Positions 1-11,300 are shown, counted from the first letter of the stretch. The stretch: DNA of 64,000 nucleotides from Siphonobacter sp. SORGH_AS_0500 (GCF_002838835.1 NZ_NHPP01000005.1:62001-126000); one strand, 5' to 3'. Translations and numbers: made by a program. Notes: generated by a model not told the origin, from the sequence alone.

Positions 1-275
1 CGGTTGACTGCGGTTCCCGTCTGATCATTGAGGGGTAATTCGTATTTCTTCAGCTCATGCCCATCGTAACGATCCAGTCCTTTGTTTGTTCCGATCCAGA
101 TGAAACCTAAGGGGTCCTGCGTTACGCACATAGCATCGCTGTGAGAGAGGCCCTCATTCACGGTAATGTGCTCAAATCGAAACTGCCCCGTCTCAGACTG
201 AGCTGAGCTCAGGATAGGAAAAAGGGCTAGGCCCCAGAAGAAAAAGACGTATTTGTAAATGCCCTGCATACCCAT
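1..275 (-). CDS. Hybrid two-component sensor/regulator, N-terminal part (runs off window)
   Basis: Only the first ~91 codons are inside the window. The start is the ATG ending at 275 (a second ATG follows two codons later). A hydrophobic signal sequence ending near SSAQS is followed by the first blade of a two-component-regulator propeller: GLSHSDAMCVTQDP then GFIWIGTNKGLDRYDG, the classic repeat of periplasmic sensor domains in Bacteroidota hybrid two-component systems. Such proteins usually continue into more propeller blades, a Y_Y_Y domain, histidine kinase, receiver and AraC-type HTH, but none of that can be seen here. It is divergent from the GH43 gene across a 176-bp gap, so it is the likely local regulator of the polysaccharide locus. 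A propeller protein with a different output domain cannot be excluded. Confidence 0.8.
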   Translation of the reverse strand, partial: MGMQGIYKYVFFFWGLALFPILSSAQSETGQFRFEHITVNEGLSHSDAMCVTQDPLGFIWIGTNKGLDRYDGHELKKYELPLNDQTGTAVN

Positions 276-294
276 TAACTAAAATGCACCTCTG

Positions 295-343
295 TTTTGA
301 CGAATTCTAGCCTGTCTTCCCATTAAAACTGAATGTATTTTTG
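295..343 (+). promoter_or_regulatory. Candidate regulated promoter of the GH43 gene
   Basis: A Bacteroidota-type -7 element TATTTTTG (336-343, consensus TAnnTTTG) is preceded, exactly 29 bp away, by TTTTGACGAATT (295-306). The same 12-mer at the same distance from a TAnnTTTG box occurs before susC (2519-2567). Inference: this is a shared activator site of the locus, perhaps for the divergent hybrid regulator. Confidence 0.5.
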
Positions 344-451
344 CCTACTAATAAATCACTTAGTGAATAAGATTTTACGCAACGAGGGTATTATAAGTTG
401 ACCTAATTCTTTTTCATTTACAAGTAACCATTCACATATTTCCCTAAATCT

Positions 452-2370
452 ATGATTTTACGTTTGCAGTGGCTTTCATTCGTTCTGTTCATGCTGATCG
501 GCTGTCTGGAACCAACGTTAGCCAGTACTCCCCCGAGAAAAGAACCTAATTCAGCTTACCTGTTTGTCTATTTCATTGGAAAAGGAAACAATCAGGAAGC
601 CATTCGTTTTGCGGTTAGCAAAGATGGTTATAACTACAAAGCTTTAAATTATAATCAACCCGTCATTGCTTCGGAGGCGATTAGTGCAACGGGCGGTGTG
701 CGGGATCCGCACATTCTTCGCTCGGAAGATGGCCAGTCCTTTTACATGGTGGCAACGGATATGCACACCGTTAAATACGGCTGGGGGCCGAATCACGGCA
801 TGGTATTACTCAAGTCAAAGGATTTGGTAAACTGGGAATCCAGCAAAATTGACATAACCAAAACTTACCCCGAGTTTAAAGACGTAAATCGCGTTTGGGC
901 ACCCCAAACCATTTACGACCCTGTTGCGAAAAAATACATGATCTACTGGTCCATGCGTTTTGGTCAGGATGCGGATAAGGTCTACTATGCCTACGCTAAT
1001 GCCGATTTTACGGCTTTAGAAAGTGCCCCTAAGTTACTCTTTACCAACCCACAGGGCGGTCCTGCATTGATGCCGACATTATTAATAAAGATGGCGTGTA
1101 TCATTTGTTTTATAAAACGGAAGGCAATGGGAACGGAATCAAGCAGTCTACAGCGAAGAATTTAACGGGCCCTTACACCCAGCATGACGAGTATTTGCAG
1201 CAGACCAAAGATCCCGTTGAAGGCTCGGGCGTTTTCAAGCTTAATAATTCGGATTCGTACATTTTGATGTACGATGTTTATACGAAGGGTCGCTACGAGT
1301 TTACGACAAGTAAGGATCTGAAGAAATTCACGAAGGTCGATCATGAAATTTCGATGAATTTTCTGCCTCGCCACGGTACGGTTCTTCCCATTACCAATGC
1401 TGAGTATCAGGCATTGACTCAGAAATGGCCCTTAGCCAACAACCCCGTTCTGGGTGGTTATTACGCTGATCCTGAGATCTTATACGCTGAGAAAACGGGT
1501 AAGTTCTACCTGTATCCCACTAGTGATGGTTATCATTCCTGGTCAGGAACTTCTTTCAAAGTATTTTCTTCGGATAACCTCGTCAACTGGCATGATGAAG
1601 GCGTCATTCTGGATTTGCCCAAGCAAACTACCTGGGCCAACCGTAACGCCTGGGCACCGTGTATTGTAGAGAAAAAGATTAACGGCAAGTATAAGTACTT
1701 CTATTTTTATTCAGGAGCCCAGAAAATCGGATTAGCTACGGCGGACGAGCCCACGGGTCCTTTCACAGATTTCGGGAAACCATTTATTGATAAACATCCT
1801 GAAGGGGTAAATGGGGGTCAGGAGATTGATCCAGATGTATTCACTGATCCACAAACCAACAAGAGTTACTTATACTGGGGAAATGGGTATATGGCCGTTG
1901 CTGAGCTTAGCGATGATCTGCTTTCGATTAAGCCCGAAACTCAGAAAGTTATTACCCCTGACCCTACCTTCCGGGAAGGCACCTATGTCGTGTATCGGAA
2001 AGGAACGTATTACTTTTTCTGGTCGGAAGACGACACTCGTAGCGAAAATTACCGCGTTCGTTACGGTACCTCCAAATCACCTTTGGGACCTATTACGATT
2101 CCTGCAAACAACATCGTTATTGAAAAAGATAAAAATGTGGGCATCTACGGAACGGGGCATAACTCCATCATTCAGATTCCCGGTAAAGACGAATGGTACA
2201 TCGTTTACCACCGTTTCCATTATCCTGACGGAATCACGATGGGTGATGCGGCGGGCTACAATCGCGAAACCTGTATTGATGCTTTAACGTTTAACGCCGA
2301 CGGCAGCATTAAGAAAGTTCAACCCACGTTTAATGGTATAAAACCCGTCTCTTTGAAAAAGAAAAAATAA
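452..2370 (+). CDS. Tandem-domain GH43 lipoprotein (arabinan-type glycosidase), frameshifted
   Basis: Predicted surface or periplasmic glycosidase of family GH43 (arabinofuranosidase/arabinanase/xylosidase group). The N-terminus has a lipobox-like LIGC (Cys18). Two five-bladed-propeller GH43 domains follow one another. In the first, VRDPHIL supplies the putative base Asp and VEGSGVF the acid Glu; in the second, GGYYADPEIL the base Asp, EIDPDVF the pKa-modulating Asp and FREGTYV the acid Glu. The reading frame is broken near 1069: frame one ends at 1165, while conserved IDADIINKDG continues one frame over from about 1070. One added base restores a single ORF of about 639 aa. Either a sequencing error or a recent null allele. 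It is first in the locus, divergent from the sensor gene, with a terminator at 2395-2430. Family is clear; substrate is inferred from the neighbours. Confidence 0.85.
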
Positions 2371-2394
2371 GTTCAATAGTCTCCAATCGTATCG

Positions 2395-2430
2395 AATCAG
2401 CTGGTGCATCTGCGTCAGCTGATTTTTTTT
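2395..2430 (+). terminator. Intrinsic terminator after the GH43 gene
   Basis: Stem AATCAGCTG (2395-2403) pairs with CAGCTGATT (2416-2424) and runs into eight T residues. It separates the GH43 transcript from susC. Confidence 0.8.
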
Positions 2431-2518
2431 GCTGGTAAATTCATTTCAGCCCGTACAATTCTCACTCAAAATTTAATGATCTGATTCTGAATTGGATCGA
2501 ATCAAATTTACCCCCGCT

Positions 2519-2567
2519 TTTTGACGAATTTTTCCCCTACTCATCTGCACCCGCCCCTCTACTTTTG
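2519..2567 (+). promoter_or_regulatory. Candidate regulated promoter of susC/susD
   Basis: TTTTGACGAATT (2519-2530), 29-bp spacer, then the -7 box TACTTTTG (2560-2567). This is the same arrangement as upstream of the GH43 gene. Expected transcript start is just after 2570, giving a leader of about 75-80 nt. Confidence 0.5.
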
Positions 2568-2651
2568 GACTATTCAAGTAATAAGTTTAACCAATGTCCT
2601 TCTATTGAACATTAATTCTACAAATAGTTAGACACCCCTCCTGTACATTCT

Positions 2652-5600
2652 ATGAAATTCAAATGGCTACTCATTTGTGGAGCGATTTTACACCAGCCAG
2701 GTGGATTATTTGCTCAGCCCTGGACCGGCCAGTCATTGGTACCTTCGACCAATAACCGAAGTACTCAGGCGGCTATCATTATCACTGGTAAGGTGACCGA
2801 TGCCAACGGGCAGGGGATTCCCGGTACGAGTGTTTCGCTCAAAGGAACGAACCTGGGTACCAACACGGACTCCGACGGGAACTTCAAACTCCAGATTCCT
2901 GACCGGGCAACAAACCCCATACTGGTATTCTCTTACGTAGGGTATGCCACTCAGGAGGTAGTCGTAGGTTCTCAAACGACCCTGAACGTACAGCTTATAG
3001 ACGACAGCAGGGCTCTGAGTGAGGTGGTCGTTGTGGGTTATGGTACGCAGAAGCGATCGGACATTACAGGGGCGGTTGCCTCCGTACCTAAAGCTCGTTT
3101 GTCGCAGTTGCCCGTTACCAACGTATTGCAGGCCGTTCAGGGCTCGGTAGCGGGGGTAAACATCTCCCAGCCTTCCTCTGTACCCGGTGCAACGCCTACC
3201 ACCATCGTTCGGGGGCAAAACTCGATCAATGCCAACTCGGGCCCGTTTGTGGTAGTGGATGGTATTCCGCTGAGTAAAACCGGAGGCTCGCTGAACGACA
3301 TTAACCCTAACGACATCGAGTCGATGGAAATCCTGAAGGATGCCTCTGCCGTAGCTATCTACGGTACGAATGGAGCCAACGGAGTTATCCTAATTACCAC
3401 CAAACGTGGAAACACGGGCAAGCCTACCATTCGTTACAACAATTACGTAGGGTTTGAAGAGTTTGCTCACATTCTTCGTCCACGAAACGGAGCTGAATAC
3501 GTACAGAAGTACGCTGATTTTATCACACAAACGGGTCAGAAAGCTCCTTTCCCGGTTCCTAACTACGACGAGCTTCCTAACTACAACGCTGGTATTACTA
3601 CCGACTGGATTAAGGAATCTACCCAAACGGGCGTTTTACAGGATCACAACCTGAGTATTTCGGGTGGTTCTCCCAACGTTCGGTATTTTGTTTCCGGGGA
3701 ATTCCTGGATCAGAAAGGCGTAGTTAAGGGCTATCAGTACAAGCGGGCCAGTTTCCGTTCCAATCTGGACGTTACCCTGACGGACTTCCTGACCGTTGGA
3801 ACTTCACTTTTCATTGCCAATAACAACCGCGATGGCGGTCGGGCCAATTTGCTGAATGCTTCGGCCATGAGTCCTTACGGGCAGATGTACAATACCAACG
3901 GGACTTACAAGATTTTCCCCATGTTCCCTGAGCAGTTGTACGCTAACCCCTTGCTGGGCCTGACGACCGACCGACTGGATCGCAATACTACCTGAACGGT
4001 AACGGATACGTGGAGGTGAAGTTACCCGGTAAACTGGAAGGTCTGAAATACCGCATGAACATTGGTTATTCCTACATTCCAACCCGCTTCGGCAGCTATA
4101 GCGGACGAGCGGCCAATGACTTGTTAGGATCGGCCTACACGTCTTACTCGGAAACCAACAGTTTCACGCTGGAAAACATCATTTCCTACAGCAAAGACTT
4201 CGGTAAGCACCACTTCGATTTTACGGGTCTGTACAGTGCTCAACAACGGAAGTACGGTACTACGACGGGTTCGTCTACGGGGTTTGTGAATGATCAGCTT
4301 TCGTTCAATAACCTGGGAGCCGGAGCCACGCAGTCGAGCACCTCGTATGCGGACCGTTATGCCCTGAATTCTCAGATGGGCCGGATTAATTACTCCTACG
4401 ATAGTCGGTATCTGTTCACTGTTACTGCCCGAAATGACGGCTCGTCGGTTTTTGGAGGTAACACTACGAAATATGGTTTGTTCCCCTCGGCTGCTTTGGG
4501 CTGGAATATCAGCAATGAAGCATTCATGAAAAACCAGAGCATCGTGAATAACCTGAAATTGCGTTTCTCCTACGGAAAAACAGGTAACGAAGCCATCAGT
4601 GTATACCGAACCATTACTACTTCCAGCACGGGTCGCTCGCCTTTCAACGGCATCAGTACCATCGGCACCTTCCCGAGTAACATGGGTAACAACAACCTGC
4701 TCTGGGAAACGACGGTGAGCCAGAACTTAGGCGTTGATTTCGGACTTTTCAATGATCGCATCAACGGTAGTGTGGAATTATACCAAAACCGCACCAAAGG
4801 TCTACTCTTACTTCGAAGCATACCTATTGTGAATGGTTATTCCAGCGTATTTGCTAACCTGGGTGAAACCTCAAACAAAGGGGTTGAAGTAACGCTGAAC
4901 ACTCGTAACCTGACCGCCTCAGATTTCAAGTGGGAAACGACACTGGTATTTGCTTCGAACCGGAACCGCATCGTGGACCTGTACGGAGACAAAAAAGATG
5001 ACTTAGGAAACCGCTGGTTTATTGGCAAGCCCATCAGTGTCATCTATGACTACAAAATGGTTGGCGTATGGCAACAGGGCGAAAACCCAGCCGATCAGGA
5101 TCCAAGTGCCGTGGCTGGAGATTTGAAATTTGCCGATCTCAATGGCGATGGCAAGATTACCCCCGATGGCGACCGGATTATTCTCGGACAAACGGCTCCT
5201 AAATGGACGGGCGGATTAACCAACACCTTCCATTACAAAAACTTCCACCTGAGTGTGTTCCTGCAAACTGTACAGGGGGTAACTCGTAACAACGCCGACC
5301 TTACCTACGCCGATGAAACCGGAAAACGCAATACGCCTATTGCCGTAGGCTATTGGACGGCTGACAATCAGAGCAATACCCGGCCTTCGCTGGCCTACCG
5401 CAATACGCGGGGATATGGTTATGCTTCGGACGCCAGTTATACCCGGATCAAAGACGTGACGCTGAGCTACAATCTGAACCAGAATCTGGCGAATAAATTA
5501 GGTCTCGGTAGTCTCACGGTATACGCCAGTGGTCGGAACCTGTACACCTTTACCAACTGGATTGGCTGGGATCCCGAAGCAGTACAAAGCAGTCGAGGCT

Positions 5601-5671
5601 CTGGGGATTGGACGAATAACTATCCATTGACCCGCTCGCTGGTACTAGGCTTAAATGTTTCGCTTCGTTAA
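2652..5671 (+). CDS. SusC-family TonB-linked outer-membrane transporter, frameshifted
   Basis: Outer-membrane TonB-dependent importer of oligosaccharides. After a signal peptide (ends near GGLFAQP) comes a carboxypeptidase-like regulatory domain (GKVTDANGQGIPGTSV), the SusC box-like VVVGYGTQKRSDITGAV, the plug domain (VDGIPLSKTG, IYGTNGANGVILITTK) and a long beta-barrel ending in a terminal-strand-like LVLGLNVSLR. The frame breaks near 3988: TGA at 3993-3995 ends frame one, whereas YLNGNGYVEVKLPG continues one frame over. Restoring one base gives about 1006 aa, normal for SusC. The partner SusD begins 24 bp downstream. As it stands, the barrel would be cut off and the protein non-functional, so a sequence error is favoured. 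Confidence 0.92.
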
Positions 5672-5695
5672 TACGCGACCCTAATCTTGATCATA

Positions 5696-7332
5696 ATGAA
5701 AAAAATATATGTAAAGCTGGCTGCCCTCGCGGCGGTGGTACTGGCAACATCTTCCTGTCAGAAAAGCTTTCTTGACGAAAAACCTTATTCTTCGTATACC
5801 CCCATTACGTTAAATGATTCGCTGGGTCTTAATTCATCGCTGGTGGGTCTTTACAACCATACCAGTACGTATTACTCTTGGTCTGGTCAACAAGGCTGGC
5901 TTAGCGTCTGGCAAGTAGGTACGGACGTTGCCAATGCAACGCCCAATCAGCAAGGGATCGAAATTCCGTATTACAACTATACCCTGCTAACGCCTACGGA
6001 CGGAGCAGCAAGTTATTTCTGGAACCGGAACTACATCATGGTAAACCTCACCAATACGATCATTAATTCTGTTGAGGACCCCAGTTTAACTGCAATCAGT
6101 CAGGGAGGTAAGAATCGCATCAGTGCTGAAGCCAAGTTTTTCAGAGCTTACGCTTATAACAACCTGGCAACCTGTTTTGGTGGGGTTCCGGTTATTACGA
6201 AAGCTCTGTCCGCACCTAAAACAGACTTCGTACGGGCTTCTCTCGATGAGGTAAATAAAGTGATCGTAGAAGATTTGACCTTTGCAGTAAATAACTTACC
6301 CGACATTGAAAGCGTGGGGAGTAACACCAAAGGGAAGCTTTATGGCCGGGCGAATAAATTCATGGCTATGCAACTGCTGGCGGAAGCTACCTGCGAATGG
6401 ACAAACCCGATTTGGCAGAGGCTCAGTTGCAGAGCATTATCAACAGTGGTCGATTCAAATTAGTGAAAGGTCGCTACGGCATTCAGTCGACGCAACCCGG
6501 TGACTATTACCACGACATGTTCATTTACGGCAACCAACGTCGGGTACAGGGTAACACGGAAGCGATCTGGGTACTGGAGCAGGAAAACCCCAATACCGTT
6601 GTTGGTGGTATCACCGATAACCCGCAACACCGCCGGGTATGGGGAGCGGCTTACCACAATGTACCGGGTATGGCTCTCTCCGATTCTACGGGAGGTCGAG
6701 CACTAGGTCGTCTGCGATTGAGTAACTGGGTTCTTTATGAACTTTATAAGCCCGGAGACATTCGTAACTCACCCTACAACATTCGTCGCCGATACGTTTA
6801 TAACGATGCCAGCAAGCCATCGACCTTCGGCAAACCCGTCCCCTACGCAGGAGCAGATACGGTATTTAACCTGGCACCGCACACGACCAAATGGTATCAG
6901 TTCGATCCAAACGATACGTTTGGCTATGCAATGATCAAGGACATGGTACTGATGCGTCTCGGTGAAACTTATTTGCTACTGGCCGAAGCTCAGGTAAAAC
7001 AGGGGAAACTCGAAGCAGCAGCAGCCAGCATCAATACGCTTCGCGAGCGGGCCTTCCCAGGTTATCCGGGTGTAGGTAAAGTTTCTTCCTCAGAGATGAC
7101 CCTCAATTTTGTTTTGGATGAACGCGTTCGGGAACTGGTTGGGGAAGAAAACCGCCGGATGACACTCATGCGAACCAAAACGCTGGTAGAGCGTGCCACG
7201 CGTCTGAACGGAAACAATGGCTTTAACCCGACTCGCGGTCTGAGCAATACGCATTTATTAATGCCTATTCCTTTAACGGAAATTCAGCTTAATAAAGATG
7301 CCGTACTGGAACAGAACCCTGGGTATAATTAG
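5696..7332 (+). CDS. SusD/RagB-family glycan-binding lipoprotein, frameshifted
   Basis: Surface lipoprotein that caps the SusC barrel and binds the glycan. The start is the ATG at 5696, not the upstream TTG at 5687; it gives a clean lipoprotein signal with Cys21 in LATSSCQKS. SusD hallmarks are the N-terminal FLDEKPYS, the TPR-like AEAKFFRAYAYNNLATCFG segment, and the C-terminal FVLDERVRELVGEENRRM followed by LLMPIPLTEIQLNKD. The frame shifts near 6391 (GCTACCTG where a GCTTACCTG-like sequence is expected), after which LRMDKPDLAEAQLQSI continues. Repair gives about 545 aa, normal for the family. Directly follows susC and is followed by a terminator. Confidence 0.92.
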
Positions 7333-7347
7333 TGATTCGATGAAAAG

Positions 7348-7385
7348 TCCTGGCTGGGTTACTCCAGCCAGGATTCTTGTGTTTT
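7348..7385 (+). terminator. Intrinsic terminator after susD
   Basis: Ten-base stem TCCTGGCTGG (7348-7357) pairs perfectly with CCAGCCAGGA (7364-7373), followed by a T-rich tail. Confidence 0.75.
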
Positions 7386-7437
7386 ATTGGGTTTGCTCTA
7401 TAAAATTAGTAAACGAGTTTACTTTTACGGGCATACC

Positions 7438-7475
7438 ACTGCCAGCGAAAATCTGGCCGGGCCACGCTGCCAGCA
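7438..7475. repeat. Remnant copy of the GCTGCCAGC repeat family
   Basis: In the 435-bp gap 7333-7768, CTGCCAGCGAAAATCTGG followed by CCGGGCCA and GCTGCCAGCA closely resembles 43669-43698 in the large repeat region downstream. The rest of the gap holds a small hairpin AGCGTC-GCA-GACGCT near 7502 and the direct repeats at 7712-7751. No gene is seen there. Confidence 0.5.
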
Positions 7476-7711
7476 ATACGCCCTCCACGTTTGTAACACT
7501 GAGCGTCGCAGACGCTTTTCTCAGGCATTCGCAACATAGTCGCGGACGAACGAGGAGACACGTTACTACCTTAATCAATTGAAAGACATTCCTTTTCTAT
7601 GGTTACTCGTTCCATTATGAAAACAGTCCGCCTTCGTTAAAAGGTCAACTGGCCAGCGTATTAAATCGGCATTTAATAATTAAATTCTAAAATGAAGGTT
7701 ATCTTTCAACA

Positions 7712-7751
7712 TTAACCTCATATTAGAAAACGTTAACCTCATAATAGAAAA
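7712..7751 (+). promoter_or_regulatory. Direct-repeat operator candidate before the GH127 gene
   Basis: TTAACCTCATATTAGAAAA (7712-7730) is repeated with a single mismatch at 7733-7751. The period is 21 bp, two helical turns, as expected for a dimeric regulator bound to one face of DNA. It lies 17 bp before the start codon. A weak -7 like TATCTTTC sits at 7700-7707. Confidence 0.45.
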
Positions 7752-7768
7752 GGAATTTCTGGTATTAC

Positions 7769-10107
7769 ATGAAAAAGTTAAGCCTCAAAACCCTCGGATC
7801 AGCACTGACGCTTTCGCTCCTGTTCAGCTCTACTCAGGCCCAGCAAGTCGAAACATTCCCTCTTTCATCCGTCCGACTATTACCCGGCCCTTTCCAGCAA
7901 GCCCAACAAACCGATTTAGCGTACATCCTTAAACTGAATCCCGAACGCCTTCTGGCTCCTTACCGCCGGGAAGCTGGACTTTCGTCAGCGGTTAAAAGTT
8001 ATGGAAACTGGGAAAATACGGGTTTGGATGGTCACATTGGCGGCCATTACCTCACGGCTCTGGCTCAAATGGTTGCGGCAACGGGAGACAAAGACGCAAC
8101 TCGCCGACTGAATTACATGGTCAGTGTACTGGATTCCTGTCAGCGAAAAAATGGCGATGGTTATGTCGGAGGTATTCCGGGCGGAAAGGTCATCTGGGCC
8201 GAGATTAAAAACGGGAAAATTGACGCGGGTACTTTTTCACTCAACCACAAATGGGTACCACTGTACAATATTCATAAAACCTTCGCGGGTTTAAGGGATG
8301 CGTACCTTATTGCGGGCAATCAACAAGCCAAAGGAATGCTGATCGCGTTAACCGACTGGATGCTAAACCTTACGGCTTCGTTGAGCGATGAGCAGATCCA
8401 GCAGTTATTAATTTCCGAACACGGCGGTCTGAACGAAGTTTTTGCCGATGTAGCAGCCATTACGGGGGATAAAAAATACCTGAAGCTCGCCCGGCGTTTT
8501 TCGGATCAATCGACACTCCAACCACTTTTAAACCAGAAAGATCAACTCAACGGCCTGCATGCAAACATGCAGATTCCTAAAGTCATTGGTTATCTACGCG
8601 TAGCTCAGCAGGATCAGGACGCCGCCTGGGCCAACGCAGCGGATTTCTTCTGGCAAACGGTGGTGCATCATCGTACGGTTTCCATTGGTGGGAATAGCGT
8701 GCGGGAGCACTTTCACCCCGCTACCAATTTCACGTCAATGGTAAATTCCGTGGAAGGCCCCGAAACCTGCAATAGTTATAATATGTTGAAACTGACGGAA
8801 GATCTATACCGCCGTCAGCCCTCTTCAGCCTACGTAGATTATTACGAACGAACGTTATATAACCACATCCTCTCCTCGCAAAACCCTGAGAAAGGCGGAT
8901 TTGTGTACTTTACGCCGATGCGTCCACAACATTACCGCGTGTACTCCCAGCCGCAGGAAGGCTTCTGGTGTTGCGTGGGTTCGGGCATGGAAAACCACGG
9001 CAAATATGGCCAGTTGATTTATGCTCATGATGCATCCAGCTTATACGTGAATCTCTTTATTCCTTCGGTCTTAACCTGGAAAGAAAAAGGATTAACCTTA
9101 ACCCAACAAACGCGTTTTCCCGAAGAAGAACAGAGTCGACTAAGCTTCAAAGTAACAAAGCCTACGCGACTGGCTTTGCACCTGCGTCAACCCCTTTGGG
9201 CCAAAGGTTTCAGGTAAAAGTGAACGGAAAACCAGTAAACGTTTCGGCGGATGATAAAGGTTACGTAATCATTGACCGCACCTGGAAAACCGGCGATCAA
9301 CTTAGCCTGAGCTTGCCCATGACTACCACCGCCGAAGTGTTACCAGATTCCTCGGCCTGGGTATCGTTCGTACACGGTCCCATCGTTCTGGCAAGTGCCA
9401 CGGGCAAGCAGAATCTAGCTGGATTATACGCCGATGACAGCCGGATGGGTCACATTGCCCACGGACCTATGACGCCTTTAGCCCAGGCTCCTTTGCTGAT
9501 CCAATCGAATCCAAAGGATTTAGTGGCCAGTATTAAACCCGTTTCCGGTCAGCATTTACGTTTCCGTCTGGCGGGACAAGCGGCTGAACTACAACCTTTT
9601 TATCAAATTCATGAAAGTCGGTACATGATTTACTGGCCTTATGCCTCTCCCGAGAATCAGAAAGCCCGACTGAAAGAACTGGAAAAAAGCGATGAGTTAA
9701 CGCTGAAGCTGGAAAACTCGACGGTAGATAAAATTGCTACGGGTGAGCAGCAACCCGAATCTGATCATGGCTTTCAGGGTGAGAAAACAGATATTGGTGT
9801 ACACGAAGACGTGCATTTCCGTCGGGCCAAAGGCTGGTTTAGTTATTCATTAAAAAACAAAAATCAGGCCGCCCGCAGCTTGCAGTTAACGTTCCATTCG
9901 GATGATGCTCCGCAACGTTTTCACCTGTACCTCAATGGTGCCCTCCTGGAAAAGGTACAGCTAGAGAAAAATGACGGTAAAGGTTTCTTCACGAAAACCT
10001 ATGCCTTACCCGAAGCAGCTCAGAAATCGGATACCCTTCTCATCAAATTCGAAGCTCCAGCCGGCTCAGAAACCGGACCAATTTATGAAGTCCGCCTATT
10101 AAAGTAA
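7769..10107 (+). CDS. GH127-family beta-L-arabinofuranosidase-type enzyme, frameshifted
   Basis: Secreted/periplasmic glycosidase (signal peptide ends at STQAQQ). The (alpha/alpha)6 core shows the GH127 zinc-thiolate site: GPETCNSYNM (Glu332, Cys334) and GFWCCVGSGMENHGKYG (Cys401, Cys402), with Glu313 in SVREHF in the expected acid/base region. In characterised GH127 the second-site Cys is the nucleophile. A beta-sandwich and a C-terminal accessory domain (around FHSDDAPQRFHLYLNG) follow. The frame breaks near 9211: frame one ends GFR-stop at 9217, and FQVKVNGKPVNVSADD continues one frame over. One T added in the TTT run gives about 779 aa. It is followed after 50 bp by the GH105 gene. Role: release of beta-L-arabinofuranose from pectic or glycoprotein side chains, by family. 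Confidence 0.88.
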
Positions 10108-10157
10108 ATTCCAAATTCCTGGGAAGAGCTCCTCTTCCCATTCCATTACGATCTCCC

Positions 10158-11300
10158 ATGATTAAAACCACTTACCTCAGCATTGTTCTGCTGTGCGGCA
10201 CGCTTGTTACCTACGCCCAGAAGAAGCCTTCGGCCAAGGCCGTTTTACAGGACATTGAAAAAGCAAATGACTACTGGCAAACGAAAAATCCGAAACAGGG
10301 TCGAGCTTTCTGGGACAATGCTGCGTATCACACGGGAAATATGGAGGCGTATTTTCGTACCGGAAACGAAAAATACCGTCAATACTCTGAAGCCTGGGCC
10401 GAACAAAATGAATGGAAAGGAGCTAAATCAACCCAGCCTGAAAACTGGAAATATTCTTATGGTGAGACGGACGATTATGTATTGTTTGGAGACTGGCAGA
10501 TTTGCTTCCAGACGTACATAGACCTGTATAACCTGAAACCCGAACCTCATAAAATTGCCCGAGCGAAAGAAGTGATGACTTACGAAATGAGCACACCGAA
10601 ATCGGACTACTGGTGGTGGGCGGACGGGTTATACATGGTAATGCCCGTCATGACAAAGCTCCATAAAGTGACGGGAGACAAACAATACCTGGAAAAACTG
10701 AATGAATACTTTTCTTACGCCAATACTATCATGTATGACGCGGAGGAAAAACTCTATTACCGTGATGCCAAATACGTGTATCCCAAGCATAAAAGTGCGA
10801 ATGGGAAAAAAGATTTCTGGGCTCGGGGCGACGGCTGGGTCTTTGCCGGATTAGCCAAAGTTTTGCAGGATTTACCTAAGAATGATCCGCACCGGAAAAC
10901 GTATGAAACCAAATTTCTGGGACTGGCTGAAGCCATTCTAAAAGCTCAGCAGAAAGAAGGCTACTGGACCCGCAGCATGCTCGATCCCGAGCACGCTCCC
11001 GGCCCCGAAACCAGCGGAACGGCTTTCTTTACCTACGGCATGCTTTGGGGAATCAATCACGGCTATTTACCTAAAAAAACCTACTTACCAGCGGCTCTCA
11101 AGGCTTGGGAGTACCTTTCAACCGTAGCTTTACAGCCCGACGGGAAGATTGGTTACGTGCAACCCATTGGCGAAAAAGCCATCCCCGGTCAGATTGTGGA
11201 TGCCAATTCCACCACCAATTTTGGAGTAGGAGCTTTTCTGCTGGCGGGTTGTGAGTTACATCGACATCTCACTAAAAAGCCTGATCCGGTTAAGCATTAA
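10158..11300 (+). CDS. GH105 unsaturated rhamnogalacturonyl/uronyl hydrolase
   Basis: 380 aa with signal peptide (ends LVTYAQKK). By family it hydrolyses the unsaturated uronic acid left at the non-reducing end by polysaccharide lyases, using vinyl-ether hydration. The (alpha/alpha)6-barrel signatures are SYGETDDYVLFGDWQ, WWWADGLYMVMPVM (Asp of the acid/base motif) and FWARGDGWVFAGLAK. The length is typical. Its presence implies that the natural substrate is first cut by a rhamnogalacturonan or other uronide lyase, which is not in this window. Likely cotranscribed with the GH127 gene (50-bp gap). Confidence 0.9.
   Translation: MIKTTYLSIVLLCGTLVTYAQKKPSAKAVLQDIEKANDYWQTKNPKQGRAFWDNAAYHTGNMEAYFRTGNEKYRQYSEAWAEQNEWKGAKSTQPENWKYSYGETDDYVLFGDWQICFQTYIDLYNLKPEPHKIARAKEVMTYEMSTPKSDYWWWADGLYMVMPVMTKLHKVTGDKQYLEKLNEYFSYANTIMYDAEEKLYYRDAKYVYPKHKSANGKKDFWARGDGWVFAGLAKVLQDLPKNDPHRKTYETKFLGLAEAILKAQQKEGYWTRSMLDPEHAPGPETSGTAFFTYGMLWGINHGYLPKKTYLPAALKAWEYLSTVALQPDGKIGYVQPIGEKAIPGQIVDANSTTNFGVGAFLLAGCELHRHLTKKPDPVKH

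Noticed and set aside
2733-3218. 161-codon open frame antisense to susC
   Set aside because: Lies wholly inside a well-supported SusC gene; Arg/Gly/Val-rich translation with no family features, a shadow of the other strand.
3988-6391. Programmed ribosomal frameshifting as an explanation for the split susC/susD
   Set aside because: The shift sites do not share a slippery heptamer plus stem or pseudoknot, and six unrelated genes shift in the same sense; deletions or read errors are simpler.
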